Assembly (NCBI GenBank): GCA_934636425.1
Contig: CAKUAV010000014.1
Span: 1 to 33,279, forward strand
DNA length: 33,279 nt
Reading direction: 5' to 3'
DNA from: an uncultured Clostridia bacterium
GTDB lineage: Bacteria; Bacillota; Clostridia; Christensenellales; Aristaeellaceae
Positions within the stretch are counted from its first letter, which is position 1, and every line of letters begins with the position of its first letter. Below are positions 25,200 through 32,994 of the stretch, one piece after another. The position numbers and the translations under genes were made by a program. The notes beneath the pieces were generated by a model that was given only the letters and a program-made list of their open reading frames with translations, was not told where the DNA came from and searched no databases.

Positions 25200-26456
25200 T
25201 CAGGCCGTCTGACTTTCTGCATTGTCCAGAATATGGACGGAGATTTCCAGCACGCGTGTGGATTCCACGCGCGTGACGCGCACGGAGAGGCGGTTGTCGT
25301 AGACGAACGAATCGCCCACCGCGGGAATGCGGCCCATCTGGTCGAGCACCCAGCCGCCGACAGTCGTCGCGTCAAAATCGCCCTGAATGGAAAACAGCTC
25401 CTGCATATCCTTCAGGCTGGCCGTGCAGTCGATCAGATAGTCGCCGTCGGGCAGCTTTTTGAACGACTCGACCACCTGATCGTGTTCGTCGTAGATTTCG
25501 CCCACCAGCTCCTCGATGATGTCCTCCATCGTGACGACGCCCATCGTGCCGCCGTATTCGTCGGAAACGATGGCCATGTGCGATTTTGCCTTTTGCAGCG
25601 TGTGCAGCAGGTCGGAGATTCGGGATGTGGGGGTGACGAACAGCGGCGGTTTCATGATCTCGCGCAGAGAGGTGGCAGTCCTGTTGTTGAAGAAATCCTT
25701 CTCATGGATCACGCCCACGATGCTGTCGATGCTGTCCTCATAGACCGGCAGCCGGGAGAACGTGTTCTCGCGGAAAACCTGCTCGGCCTCATCCATGGTC
25801 ATTTCAACATCCAGCGCGACGATGTCCACGCGGTGGGTCAGTATATCCTCGGCGGTCTGATCGTTGAATTCTATGGCGGAGCGTATGAGGTCGCTCTCAT
25901 GCTCGTCGATTTCGCCGTCCTGCTCGGCCTCGGCCACCAGCGTCAGCAGCTCCTCCTCGGCCATGCCCTCGTCCTTCGGGGCGGGGAATATGCGCGCGAG
26001 CAGCTTGCGCCACTGGGCGAATATCCAGTTGAGCGGGGTGAGCAGCAGCATGATGAAGTTGATGTAGGGCGCAAATGCCAGCACCAGCTGATCGGCGTGA
26101 TCCTTGGCCAGCGTCTTGGGCGAGATTTCGCCGAAGATCAGCACCAGCACGGTCATTACGACTGTGGAAACCGACACGCCCGCGCCGCCCAGCCAGGCGA
26201 CGAACACCACCGTGGCCAGCGAAGAGGCCAGTATGTTGACGATGTTGTTGCCGATCAGTATGCTCGAGAGCAGCTTGTCGTAGTTGTCGGCCAGATCGAG
26301 CGCCTGTCTGGCGCGCTTGTTGCCGCCGCGGGCGAGCGCCTTGATGCGCGCGTGGTTGAACGACGTGAACGCCGTCTCCGTCGACGAGAAGAACGCCGAC
26401 ATGCCGATGAGAAAAATCATAATCAGGATTGTGCCTATACTACCGCCAGATTCCAT
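25200..26456 (-). CDS. CNNM/CorC (HlyC) family membrane protein with CBS pair
   Basis: A 418-residue protein. Residues 1 to about 180 form the CNNM (DUF21) transmembrane domain, with FFSSTETAFTSFNHAR, LIGNNIVNILAS and FGEISPKTLAK. Two CBS domains follow (about 200-320), then a CorC_HlyC domain (about 335-415). Family members are implicated in magnesium or cobalt export and homeostasis; older annotation as hemolysin is misleading. The frame extends upstream, but the ATG at 26456 begins the first membrane segment. Its AAGGAG site lies 12 nt away, somewhat far. A 162-nt gap separates it from thiI. Confidence 0.9.
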   Translation of the reverse strand: MESGGSIGTILIMIFLIGMSAFFSSTETAFTSFNHARIKALARGGNKRARQALDLADNYDKLLSSILIGNNIVNILASSLATVVFVAWLGGAGVSVSTVVMTVLVLIFGEISPKTLAKDHADQLVLAFAPYINFIMLLLTPLNWIFAQWRKLLARIFPAPKDEGMAEEELLTLVAEAEQDGEIDEHESDLIRSAIEFNDQTAEDILTHRVDIVALDVEMTMDEAEQVFRENTFSRLPVYEDSIDSIVGVIHEKDFFNNRTATSLREIMKPPLFVTPTSRISDLLHTLQKAKSHMAIVSDEYGGTMGVVTMEDIIEELVGEIYDEHDQVVESFKKLPDGDYLIDCTASLKDMQELFSIQGDFDATTVGGWVLDQMGRIPAVGDSFVYDNRLSVRVTRVESTRVLEISVHILDNAESQTA

Positions 26457-26582
26457 GAAACAATCACACTCCTTATAGATCGGGCGCGATCGCGTCGCAT
26501 GGCCGCCCTCTGGCGTTGGGACGGCGCGGCGCAATGGCGCTGTGAACTCCCGCGCTCCCATTGAGCCGGGAAAATGAAACGA

Positions 26583-26608
26583 TTCCGCGGGGACGGTGTT
26601 CCCCGGAA
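26583..26608 (-). terminator. Weak hairpin between thiI and the CNNM-family gene
   Basis: In the minus-strand RNA TTCC-GGGGA pairs with TCCCC-GGAA around a 6-nt loop, with a 2-nt bulge. It begins 10 nt past the thiI stop. The following sequence is only moderately U-rich (TCGTTTCATTTT). It may be a partial terminator that lowers expression of the downstream gene. Confidence 0.4.
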
Positions 26609-26618
26609 GCGATGAATA

Positions 26619-27761
26619 TCAGACGAATGCGGTTTCGGTGTTTTCGACGGCCTCCCTGACCAGCGCCTCGGTGTCCAGCGCCTGCTCGGCTTCGACAAGC
26701 GCCTCGATTTTCGGCTTGGTCATGGGATGGCGCGGCGTAAAGACCGTGCAGCAGTCCTCATAGGGCAGTATCGAGGTCTCGTAGGTGCCGATCTTTGTGG
26801 CGATCTGCGTGATCTCCAGCTTGTCAAGCCCGATCAGCGGCCGGAACACCGGCATGTTGACCACTGCGTCGGTGCAGCCCAGCGCCTCCATGGTCTGGCT
26901 GGCCACCTGGCCGAGGCTTTCGCCGGTGATCAGCGCCTGCGCGCCGTCACGGCGGGCGATTTCGTCGGCGATGCGCATCATGTAGCGGCGCATGAGCAGC
27001 GTGCCCATGGCGTCGGGGCACTTTTCGTGGATCTGCATCTGAATTTCGGTAAACGGCACGATGTAGACCTTCATGCCGCCGCCGTAAGTGCCCAGTATCC
27101 TCGCCAGCTCGAGCACCTTTTCCTTGGCGCGCTCGCTGGTATAGGGAAAGCTGTAGAAGTGAACCGCGTTGATGTTCACGCCGCGGCGCATCAGCTGGAA
27201 ACCGGCCACCGGGCTGTCGATGCCGCCCGAGAGCAGCAGCATGGCCTTGCCGCCCGTGCCCATGGGCATGCCGCCCACGGCCATGATCTCGTCAATATAA
27301 ATGTAGGCATGATCGCGGATTTCGACGCTGACGTAATAGTCGGGCTTGTGGACGTCCACGCGCAGATCGGGATTCGCGTCCAGTATCACGCCGCCCAGTT
27401 CCGCGTTGAGCTGCTGCGAGTTCATCGGGAAGTGCTTGTCGGAGCGGCGCGCCATGACCTTGAACGTGCCCTTGAGGCCTTTTGTCATCTCCTCGCACTT
27501 GCGGGCGATGAGGTTGTAATCCTTGTCCAGCTCCCACGCGGGGCTGACCGAATAGAGGCCGAACACGCGCGTCACGCGGTCTATGGCCTGCTGAATATCC
27601 TCAAAATCGCTCACATAGATGCGTCCGTCGCTCAGCCAGACGCGGGCGTTCAGCGGCGCGACCGCCTTTTTGACGTTGTCGGTCAGCTTGCGCAGAAAAA
27701 ACGGCCTGTTCTGACCCTTCAGATGGACTTCGCCGAAGCGAACCAGCAAAACCTGTTTCAT
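26619..27761 (-). CDS. thiI: tRNA 4-thiouridine synthase ThiI (no rhodanese domain)
   Basis: A 380-residue enzyme with an N-terminal ferredoxin-like/THUMP region (residues 1-165) and a PP-loop ATP pyrophosphatase domain with SGGIDSP at 178-184. It adenylates U8 of tRNA for sulfur insertion and can also supply sulfur for thiamin. The C-terminal rhodanese domain of the E. coli protein is absent, as in Bacillus, where a dedicated cysteine desulfurase passes sulfur directly. That partner lies 7 nt upstream. The frame extends 26 codons upstream, but the ATG at 27761 follows AAGGAG and gives the normal N-terminus. Confidence 0.95.
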   Translation of the reverse strand: MKQVLLVRFGEVHLKGQNRPFFLRKLTDNVKKAVAPLNARVWLSDGRIYVSDFEDIQQAIDRVTRVFGLYSVSPAWELDKDYNLIARKCEEMTKGLKGTFKVMARRSDKHFPMNSQQLNAELGGVILDANPDLRVDVHKPDYYVSVEIRDHAYIYIDEIMAVGGMPMGTGGKAMLLLSGGIDSPVAGFQLMRRGVNINAVHFYSFPYTSERAKEKVLELARILGTYGGGMKVYIVPFTEIQMQIHEKCPDAMGTLLMRRYMMRIADEIARRDGAQALITGESLGQVASQTMEALGCTDAVVNMPVFRPLIGLDKLEITQIATKIGTYETSILPYEDCCTVFTPRHPMTKPKIEALVEAEQALDTEALVREAVENTETAFV

Positions 27762-27768
27762 GTTGCGT

Positions 27769-28914
27769 TTATCTCCTTTTGAATCGGCTGAGCGTCGCGT
27801 ATATCGCGCCGAGCTGATCGGCGGCATAGCGGATTTCATCGTCCTGAGTCAGCGGGGACAGGCTGAAGCGCAGCGCCGCCTCCACGCGGTCGGGATTAAG
27901 CCCCATCGCCAGCAGCACGGGGCTCAGATGCCGCTTTTTGGACGAGCAGGCCGAGCCGGTCGAGCAGTAGACGCGCGCGCCCTCGAGCGCGTGCAGCATG
28001 ACCTCGCCGCGCACGCCGGGAAAGCTGATGTTGATGATGTGCGGCGCGCCCTCTTCAATCGAGGGGCCGTTGAGCTGCGCCGCGGGGACAGCCTGCTGAA
28101 AGAGCGTCCAGAGCAGCTTCTTCTTCTCCATCATGCGCTCGAAGCGGTCGGGCATGGCCTTCATTTCGCGCGCCGCTTCCATAAATCCGGCGATGCCGGG
28201 CGTGTTTTCCGTGCCGGAGCGCAGCGCGCCCTCCTGGCCGCCGCCCAGCTGACGGGGAATGAGCCGCACGCCGGGGCGCACATACAGCGCGCCCACGCCC
28301 TTGGGGCCGTGAATCTTGTGCGAGCTCATTGTGTAGAGATCGACCAGCCGCGCGTCGAAGGGCACGCGCAGAAAGCCCTGCACGCCGTCGACGTGGATCA
28401 GCGCGTTCGGCGCCTTTTCATGCACCAGCGCGCTCAGGCGGGGAATATCGGCGAGCGCGCCTGTCTCGTTGTTGACCTGCATGCAGCTGACAAGCGCCGG
28501 CGCGTCGCCGAGCGCGCTTTCAAGCTGCGCCCAGTCGAGCTGACCCCGCTCGTCCACGCCGATCACAGTGACTTTATGCCCCAGCCCCTCCAGATAATGG
28601 AAGGCCTCCAGCACGGAGGGGTGCTCGACCGCCGAGACGATCAGATGCTGAGAGCCGTGCATGGCCGAGACCGCGCCGATGATGGCGAGATTGTTGGCCT
28701 CGGTGCCGCCGGATGTGAAGAGAATTCCCTTCGGAGAAACAGAAATGGCGCTCGCCAGCTCTTCCCGGCAGGCGCGCATGGCTTTTTCGGAATCGATGGC
28801 CGGCGCATAGAGCGATGAGGGATTGAAAAAGCCCTCGCGCATACACCGGCTCATGGCGTCGATCACGCCGTCTGTGGGGCGGGTGGTCGCGCTGTTGTCG
28901 AGATAGGCCAGCAA
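27769..28914 (-). CDS. Cysteine desulfurase (NifS/IscS-like), TTG start
   Basis: A 381-residue PLP enzyme that removes sulfur from cysteine. K200 in SSHKIHGPKG binds PLP, H98 lies in VEHPS, and the active-site cysteine is C323 in STGSACSS. Pairing with thiI matches the NifZ-ThiI arrangement of Firmicutes, so its likely acceptor is ThiI; this is inferred from context. The start is a TTG at 28914, 8 nt after AAGGAG, giving the expected LAYLDNSATT. I see no in-frame ATG that would do better. Confidence 0.93.
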   Translation of the reverse strand: MLAYLDNSATTRPTDGVIDAMSRCMREGFFNPSSLYAPAIDSEKAMRACREELASAISVSPKGILFTSGGTEANNLAIIGAVSAMHGSQHLIVSAVEHPSVLEAFHYLEGLGHKVTVIGVDERGQLDWAQLESALGDAPALVSCMQVNNETGALADIPRLSALVHEKAPNALIHVDGVQGFLRVPFDARLVDLYTMSSHKIHGPKGVGALYVRPGVRLIPRQLGGGQEGALRSGTENTPGIAGFMEAAREMKAMPDRFERMMEKKKLLWTLFQQAVPAAQLNGPSIEEGAPHIINISFPGVRGEVMLHALEGARVYCSTGSACSSKKRHLSPVLLAMGLNPDRVEAALRFSLSPLTQDDEIRYAADQLGAIYATLSRFKRR

Positions 28915-28948
28915 AACAAAAACTCCTTAGTCGTTCGGTTTATAAACA

Positions 28949-28976
28949 GCCGCCCCGCTGAAGCGGCGGGAGCGGC
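28949..28976 (-). terminator. Intercistronic hairpin upstream of the cysteine desulfurase gene
   Basis: A stem of ten G-C pairs with one bulged T (GCCGCTCCCGC with GCGGGGCGGC) and a 7-nt loop, in the 91-nt gap after the two-TM protein. The following tract TGTTTAT is only weakly U-rich. It could be a partial terminator or an mRNA-stabilising structure. Confidence 0.45.
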
Positions 28977-29005
28977 AAAGAGACGGATGTTTTTTCGAGG
29001 AAAGA

Positions 29006-29554
29006 TCAGCCCTGCCACACGCCGAACTTGAGATAGGGCCTGACCATGGCGAGCATCTCGTCGGACAGCTCGAGTATGACGGCGTGCTTGACGTTTTCCT
29101 TCTTGGCGTTTTCCTTGATGAAGTAAAAATAGCACAGATTCGCGTCGCGGTTGACGAACCAGTTGTGCTTCTTGACCGAGGAATCGTTCATGAGGCGCTG
29201 GAAGCTCTGATGCGTCACCATGCCGGCCGTCTCGACGTTCTTCATGTTGAGCGATGTCATCAGGCGGCGGCGGGCGTTGCCGAACACCTTGCCCACATCC
29301 AGCTCGCCGTTGGTGAACGTGTAGTCATACTCGACGCGCAGATCGTCCTTCTTGAAGAAGAGCAGTATGGCCAATCCGCCGAATATGACGAACGTCGCCA
29401 CGGCGGACACGCTGAACTGCAGCGCCATCAGGCTGGACAGGCCGGTCATGCCGACGATGCCGAAGAGCACGATGAACACCCAGCACATGAAATAGGCGAT
29501 GTTGTTGAACGTTTTGTTATGCTTGGAAGCGACCTCTTCGCGGAAATTATCCAT
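29006..29554 (-). CDS. Two-TM protein of unknown function (DUF6106-like)
   Basis: A 182-residue protein. Two hydrophobic segments occupy about residues 18-40 and 45-68, followed by a soluble domain beginning RVEYDYTFTNGELDVGKVFGN. I think it resembles the uncharacterised clostridial DUF6106 group, but this is from memory and unsure. An upstream start in the same frame is possible, but AAAGGATG sits at good spacing from the ATG at 29554. First gene of the minus-strand unit with the cysteine desulfurase and thiI, though a hairpin lies in between. Confidence 0.75.
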   Translation of the reverse strand: MDNFREEVASKHNKTFNNIAYFMCWVFIVLFGIVGMTGLSSLMALQFSVSAVATFVIFGGLAILLFFKKDDLRVEYDYTFTNGELDVGKVFGNARRRLMTSLNMKNVETAGMVTHQSFQRLMNDSSVKKHNWFVNRDANLCYFYFIKENAKKENVKHAVILELSDEMLAMVRPYLKFGVWQG

Positions 29555-29640
29555 ACAAGTACATCCTTTCAAACGCCGCAAAAGCCGGCAATTTTGGTTC
29601 AAAGGGACAGCGAAGCCAATTTGGCCTCACAATATCCCTA

Positions 29641-29669
29641 TTATAACATAGCCCGGCGCATCCCGCAAG
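29641..29669 (-). promoter_or_regulatory. Extended -10 promoter of the two-TM protein / cysteine desulfurase / thiI unit
   Basis: A perfect TATAAT at 29646-29641 is preceded by TGT, forming an extended -10 element. TTGCGG lies 17 nt upstream at 29669-29664. The predicted start near 29634 gives a leader of about 80 nt before the ATG at 29554. Confidence 0.65.
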
Positions 29670-29782
29670 GGTATTTCACGCAATAAAATATGTCTCTGAT
29701 ATGAAGGCTGAGGCGCATTTTTCAAAATTTCGCCCGATGGCGGGCTTTGCGCGTCCAGAGCGCCCTTTTTGAGACGCGCGCC

Positions 29783-29812
29783 GGCATGAGGGACAACGCG
29801 CGCTCATAGTAT
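29783..29812 (+). promoter_or_regulatory. Candidate sigma-E promoter of spoIIIA
   Basis: GGCATGAG at 29783-29790, a 14-nt spacer, and CATAGTAT at 29805-29812. The -10 agrees at 6 of 8 positions with the mother-cell sigma-E consensus (CATACAMT) and the -35 agrees partly. The predicted start lies about 12 nt before the spoIIIAA ribosome binding site. spoIIIA is sigma-E dependent in Bacillus, so context supports the call. Confidence 0.5.
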
Positions 29813-29846
29813 AGCAGTGCGCGGACTGCGCGGGAGGGATGTGCGT

Positions 29847-30734
29847 ATGGACGAGACGGCGCGGCGCGTGCTCGCGCTGCTGGGCGCGGATGCGCCGGAC
29901 GATGCGGGCATGATTCGCGAGATCAGGCTGCGCGCCGGACGGCCGCTGTCGATAACGGACGAGCGGGGCGAGCGGCTGCTGGGCGCGCCTCGCTCCCTTA
30001 ATGAGATCGAAGCGGCGGCCGACGCGCTGACCCGCCATTCGCTCTATGCGCGGGAGGATGAGCTGAAGGACGGCTATCTGGCGCTGGAGGGCGGCTGCCG
30101 GGCGGGCGTGTGCGGGCGCTGGGCAGAGGGACGGGTGCGCGGCATTGCGTCGATCTGCATTCGTCTGGCGCGCGCCGCAGCGGGCTGCGCGGACGGCTGC
30201 ATGCCCTATCTGTACGCACACGGGCGGCCGGTGAGCGCATTGACGCTTTCGCCGCCCGGGCTGGGAAAGACGACGCTTCTGCGCGACATGGCGCGTCAGT
30301 TTTCGAACGGGACGCGCTATGGAGCGGGCGTAAACGTGGCCGTGGCCGACGAGCGGCGCGAGCTGGGCGGATCGGGCGCGCTCGATCTGGGGACGCGCAC
30401 CGACGTATTGGAGGGCTGCGACAGAGCAGAGGCGCTGTCCATGCTCGTGCGCACGATGCGGCCGGATGTGATCGTGACCGACGAGCTGGGGCGCGAAGGC
30501 GACGCGCTGGCCGTGCGGGAGGCGATTCGATGCGGCGCGGCGGTGATCGCCTCGGCGCACGCAGCCAGTCTTGATGCGGCGCTTAAGCGGCGCGTGCTGA
30601 AAGAGCTGCTGGAGGAGCGCCTGTTCGAGCGGATCATACTGCTCGCGGGCGGCGTGGGGCGCGTTCAAACGATCTATGACGGCGATGGACAACCGCTTTT
30701 TGAGGCGGAGGACGAAAACAATGCGGAGGAATGA
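29847..30734 (+). CDS. spoIIIAA: Stage III sporulation protein AA (ATPase)
   Basis: A 295-residue AAA-type secretion ATPase of the SpoIIIA-SpoIIQ channel, acting in the mother cell during engulfment. The P-loop is SPPGLGKTT at 135-143, with Ser in the first position; this variant is common in clostridial SpoIIIAA to my knowledge. Walker B is VIVTDE at 208-213. The N-terminal EIRLRAGRPL motif is typical. The ATG at 29847 follows GGGAGGG; a GTG 10 codons upstream has no such site. Confidence 0.95.
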   Translation: MDETARRVLALLGADAPDDAGMIREIRLRAGRPLSITDERGERLLGAPRSLNEIEAAADALTRHSLYAREDELKDGYLALEGGCRAGVCGRWAEGRVRGIASICIRLARAAAGCADGCMPYLYAHGRPVSALTLSPPGLGKTTLLRDMARQFSNGTRYGAGVNVAVADERRELGGSGALDLGTRTDVLEGCDRAEALSMLVRTMRPDVIVTDELGREGDALAVREAIRCGAAVIASAHAASLDAALKRRVLKELLEERLFERIILLAGGVGRVQTIYDGDGQPLFEAEDENNAEE

Positions 30735-30737
30735 TTC

Positions 30738-31244
30738 ATGACAGGCATGAGAATCGCCGCGGCGCTGATCATGACGGCGGCGTGCGGGGGCGTGGGCTAT
30801 TCGGCGGCGCGTTCGCAGCTGCGGCGCAGGCGCGCGCTGGCCGAGCTGGGTCAGGCGCTCGACCGGCTGGAAATCAATATGCTCGAGCAGCGCCTGCCGC
30901 TGGCCGAGGCTTTGAGGCGCGCGGGGCATCCGCTGCTTGAGCGGGCGGCGCGGAAGATGGACGAGCTGCCGCCGGAGGAAAGCCTGCGGCGCGCGGCGGA
31001 GGAGCTGTCCGAGCGCATGGGGCCTCTGGACGCGCTCACGCGGGACGACATGACCGCCGTTCATCATCTGGCGCGCGAGCTGGGACGCTACGACGCGCAC
31101 AGGCAGCGGCTGCTTCTGCACGAAACGCGCGGCGAGCTGCGCGCCCTCGAGGAGCAGGCCGCCCGTCAGGCTGCGCAGAAAAACCGGCTGTATGTGTCGC
31201 TGGGCGCGCTGGGCGGGCTGATGCTGAGCGCCGCGTTGATTTAG
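30738..31244 (+). CDS. spoIIIAB: Stage III sporulation protein AB
   Basis: A 168-residue protein with N-terminal and C-terminal membrane helices around a soluble helical domain, the normal SpoIIIAB layout (about 170 residues). It begins 3 nt after the spoIIIAA stop, with GGAGGAA at good spacing. The last 13 codons (LGGLMLSAALI and stop) are the start of a tandem repeat that continues for about 500 nt downstream. Confidence 0.93.
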   Translation: MTGMRIAAALIMTAACGGVGYSAARSQLRRRRALAELGQALDRLEINMLEQRLPLAEALRRAGHPLLERAARKMDELPPEESLRRAAEELSERMGPLDALTRDDMTAVHHLARELGRYDAHRQRLLLHETRGELRALEEQAARQAAQKNRLYVSLGALGGLMLSAALI

Positions 31245-31750
31245 GAAAGCACGCAGCGGCGAAGTGAAGCGCCTGCGGGGAGCGCGGCGAGGTGCTTTGC
31301 TGAGATGGGTTCGTTGGCTAAACTCGAGATGGGCGCTGGGCGGGCTGATGCTGAGCGCCGCGCTGATTTAGGAAAGTGGCTGCGGCGGGAGGAAACGCCT
31401 GCGGGGAGCGCGGCGAGGCGATTCACTGAAGCTGGAGGCATTGTCTGAACTCGAGAAGCGCGCTGGGCGGACTGATGCTGAACGCCGCGCTGATTTAGGA
31501 AAGCGGCTGCGGCGGGAGGAAATGCCTGCGGGGAGCGCGGCGAGGCGCTTTGCTGAGATGGGGATTCGTTGGCTAAACTCGAGATGGGCGTTGGGCGTGC
31601 TGATGCTGAGCGCCGCGCTGATTTAGGAAAGCGCGCGGCGGCGGGAGGAAATGCCTGCGGGGAGCGCGGCGAGGCGCTTTGCTGAAGCTGGGCATTGACT
31701 GAATTCGAGATGGAGATTGGATTTTCCATGAGAAGCGCGCTGGGCGATTC
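31206..31750 (+). repeat. Tandem array of about 127-bp units copying the spoIIIAB 3' end
   Basis: Units begin with GCGCTGGGCGG at 31206, 31333, 31460, 31588 (as GCGTTGGGCG) and a broken fifth at 31737. Spacing is 127, 127, 128 and 149 nt. Each full unit carries about 40 nt of spoIIIAB coding end, including the stop TAG, then about 87 nt with CTGCGGGGAGCGCGGCGAGG. Units 1 and 3 share one tail type (GTTGGCTAAACTCGAGATGG) and units 2 and 4 another (GCATTGWCTGAAYTCGAGA). The array is therefore a duplicated 254-bp dimer. The fourth unit has an insertion of about 21 nt. Because 127 is not a multiple of three, the array does not extend the protein. Confidence 0.92.
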
Positions 31751-31761
31751 AGAGGGCGCGT

Positions 31762-31798
31762 CAAAGAGCGCTTTTCGGCGAAAAAGTGCGCCTCTTTG
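31762..31798. repeat. Strong hairpin between the tandem array and spoIIIAC
   Basis: CAAAGAG at 31762-31768 pairs with CTCTTTG at 31792-31798. The stem continues with CGC/GCG and TTTT/AAAA around CGGCG. It is followed on the plus strand by CGCTTTTA, a short U-run, so partial termination before spoIIIAC is possible. The rest of 31751-31923 holds no recognisable gene. Confidence 0.5.
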
Positions 31799-31938
31799 CG
31801 CTTTTATGGATTGAAGCGCGCCTTGGCGGCGGAGCCGGCATTTCGGCGCTGCTCCGAGCCGCCGCGCTCCTCTGTTCTGCGAGGGACGCGGCCGGCGGCG
31901 ATTTTATTCAAACGGACTTTTGCGGGGAGGTGGGCGGC

Positions 31939-32136
31939 GTGTCGGTGGATCTGGTGTTTCGCATCGCGGCAATCGGGCTGATCGTTTCACTGCTGGCGCA
32001 GGTGCTGAACAAGGCGGGGCGCGAGGAAATCGCGACGCTGATGACGCTCTCCGGCGTGGTGATCGTGCTTTTGATGGTGGCCGATCTGATCGGCAGCTTT
32101 TTCACCAGCATGCGCTCGATTTTTATGATCTACTGA
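31939..32136 (+). CDS. spoIIIAC: Stage III sporulation protein AC, GTG start
   Basis: A 65-residue protein with two membrane helices, starting MSVDLVFRIAAIGLIV and containing LLAQVLNKAGREEIATLMTL, the conserved SpoIIIAC core. It is part of the SpoIIIA channel in the mother-cell membrane. The frame is open for 51 codons further upstream, but the GTG at 31939 lies 8 nt after GGGGAGG and gives the usual length (about 66). It lies 694 nt from spoIIIAB, which is abnormal for this operon. Confidence 0.93.
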   Translation: MSVDLVFRIAAIGLIVSLLAQVLNKAGREEIATLMTLSGVVIVLLMVADLIGSFFTSMRSIFMIY

Positions 32137-32619
32137 CAGATTCGCCGCATTTTTCGGAGAAAACCCGGCGTCATTTCGAGATTTTGGCGCCGATTCGGCG
32201 ACGGCCGCTGCAATTTCACGGGCGCGGAAATCGCTCAGGCGGCGGCGCGGCGCGTTGCAAAATGCCGAGGGACAATCCCCTGCCTTTTCAAAGCGGCGGC
32301 GCGATGCATACTGCCGAATGAGTTTTTTGTAAAAAACGCAGCTTGTCAAAAAGGGTCTTGACAAGCTGGTGAACGGGGAAGCAAGCTCTCTGCCGCGTGC
32401 CCTTCTCTCCGGTTTTTGCTCTGGAAAATGGGGTTTTCCGCCGCAAAAATCGTCCCGCGCCACCCGTACTCGCTGCTGCTGCGATTGAAAATTCGAGAAG
32501 GTTTCGACCCTCTTGAGTTCTCCAAAGGTTTTTCGACAGTCTGAGTTTTTTGCAAAAAACGCTTATTCCTGCGGCTTTCTCCCCTGAAAGCGCGCTTTAT
32601 GCATTGGGAGGTGATCGCC
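32137..32619. repeat. 483-nt gap with a direct-repeat-bounded element
   Basis: No convincing gene lies here. GAGTTTTTTGTAAAAAACGC at 32320-32339 and GAGTTTTTTGCAAAAAACGC at 32543-32562 match at 19 of 20 positions and bound a 243-bp segment. Inside is an 11-bp stem, CAGCTTGTCAA/TTGACAAGCTG, at 32339-32368. Related-looking TTCGAC and AAAGG motifs follow near 32500-32540. The layout suggests a dispersed intergenic element placed between spoIIIAC and spoIIID-type neighbour spoIIIAD. Confidence 0.6.
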
Positions 32620-32994
32620 ATGGAGGCGGTGCGCGCGGCGCTGATCTGCGCGGCGGCGGCGCTGATCTGCTCGTTTATGCCCCGGCAGGAAATGCGGCTG
32701 GGCGTTGTGATTGCAGCGGGATTGTGCGTGATCGCATTCTGCCTTCAGCCGCTGCGGGAGGGCGCGGCGATGCTGCGGACGCTGGGGACGCAGAGCGGCG
32801 CGGACACGGGCGGCGTGATGATCCGCGCCGTGGGCGTGGCGATCGTGGCCGAGTTCGGCGCTCAGCTGTGCCGGGACGCGGGCGAGGGCGCGCTGGCCGG
32901 GCGGGTCGAGCTGGCCGGACGCGTGACAATGCTGGGCCTGGCGCTGCCGCTGCTCACCGATCTGGTGACGCGCCTCGGCGCCATGATGCCGTGA
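32620..32994 (+). CDS. spoIIIAD: Stage III sporulation protein AD
   Basis: A 124-residue membrane protein with helices near both ends. The conserved SpoIIIAD core IRAVGVAIVAEFGAQLCRDA is followed by GEGALAGRVELAGRV. The ATG at 32620 is chosen over one seven codons upstream because GGGAGGTG precedes it. It lies 483 nt after spoIIIAC. Its normal neighbour spoIIIAE does not begin within the next 285 nt. Confidence 0.93.
   Translation: MEAVRAALICAAAALICSFMPRQEMRLGVVIAAGLCVIAFCLQPLREGAAMLRTLGTQSGADTGGVMIRAVGVAIVAEFGAQLCRDAGEGALAGRVELAGRVTMLGLALPLLTDLVTRLGAMMP

Noticed and set aside
31241..31729. Minus-strand frame with a serine/proline/alanine-rich repeated peptide
   Set aside because: It arises from the tandem DNA repeat read backwards. 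The 127-nt period shifts the frame between units, so the peptide repeat is not kept in register.
32346..32621. A 91-codon minus-strand frame in the spoIIIAC-spoIIIAD gap
   Set aside because: It lies mostly within the direct-repeat-bounded element, runs against the operon and has no ribosome binding site.
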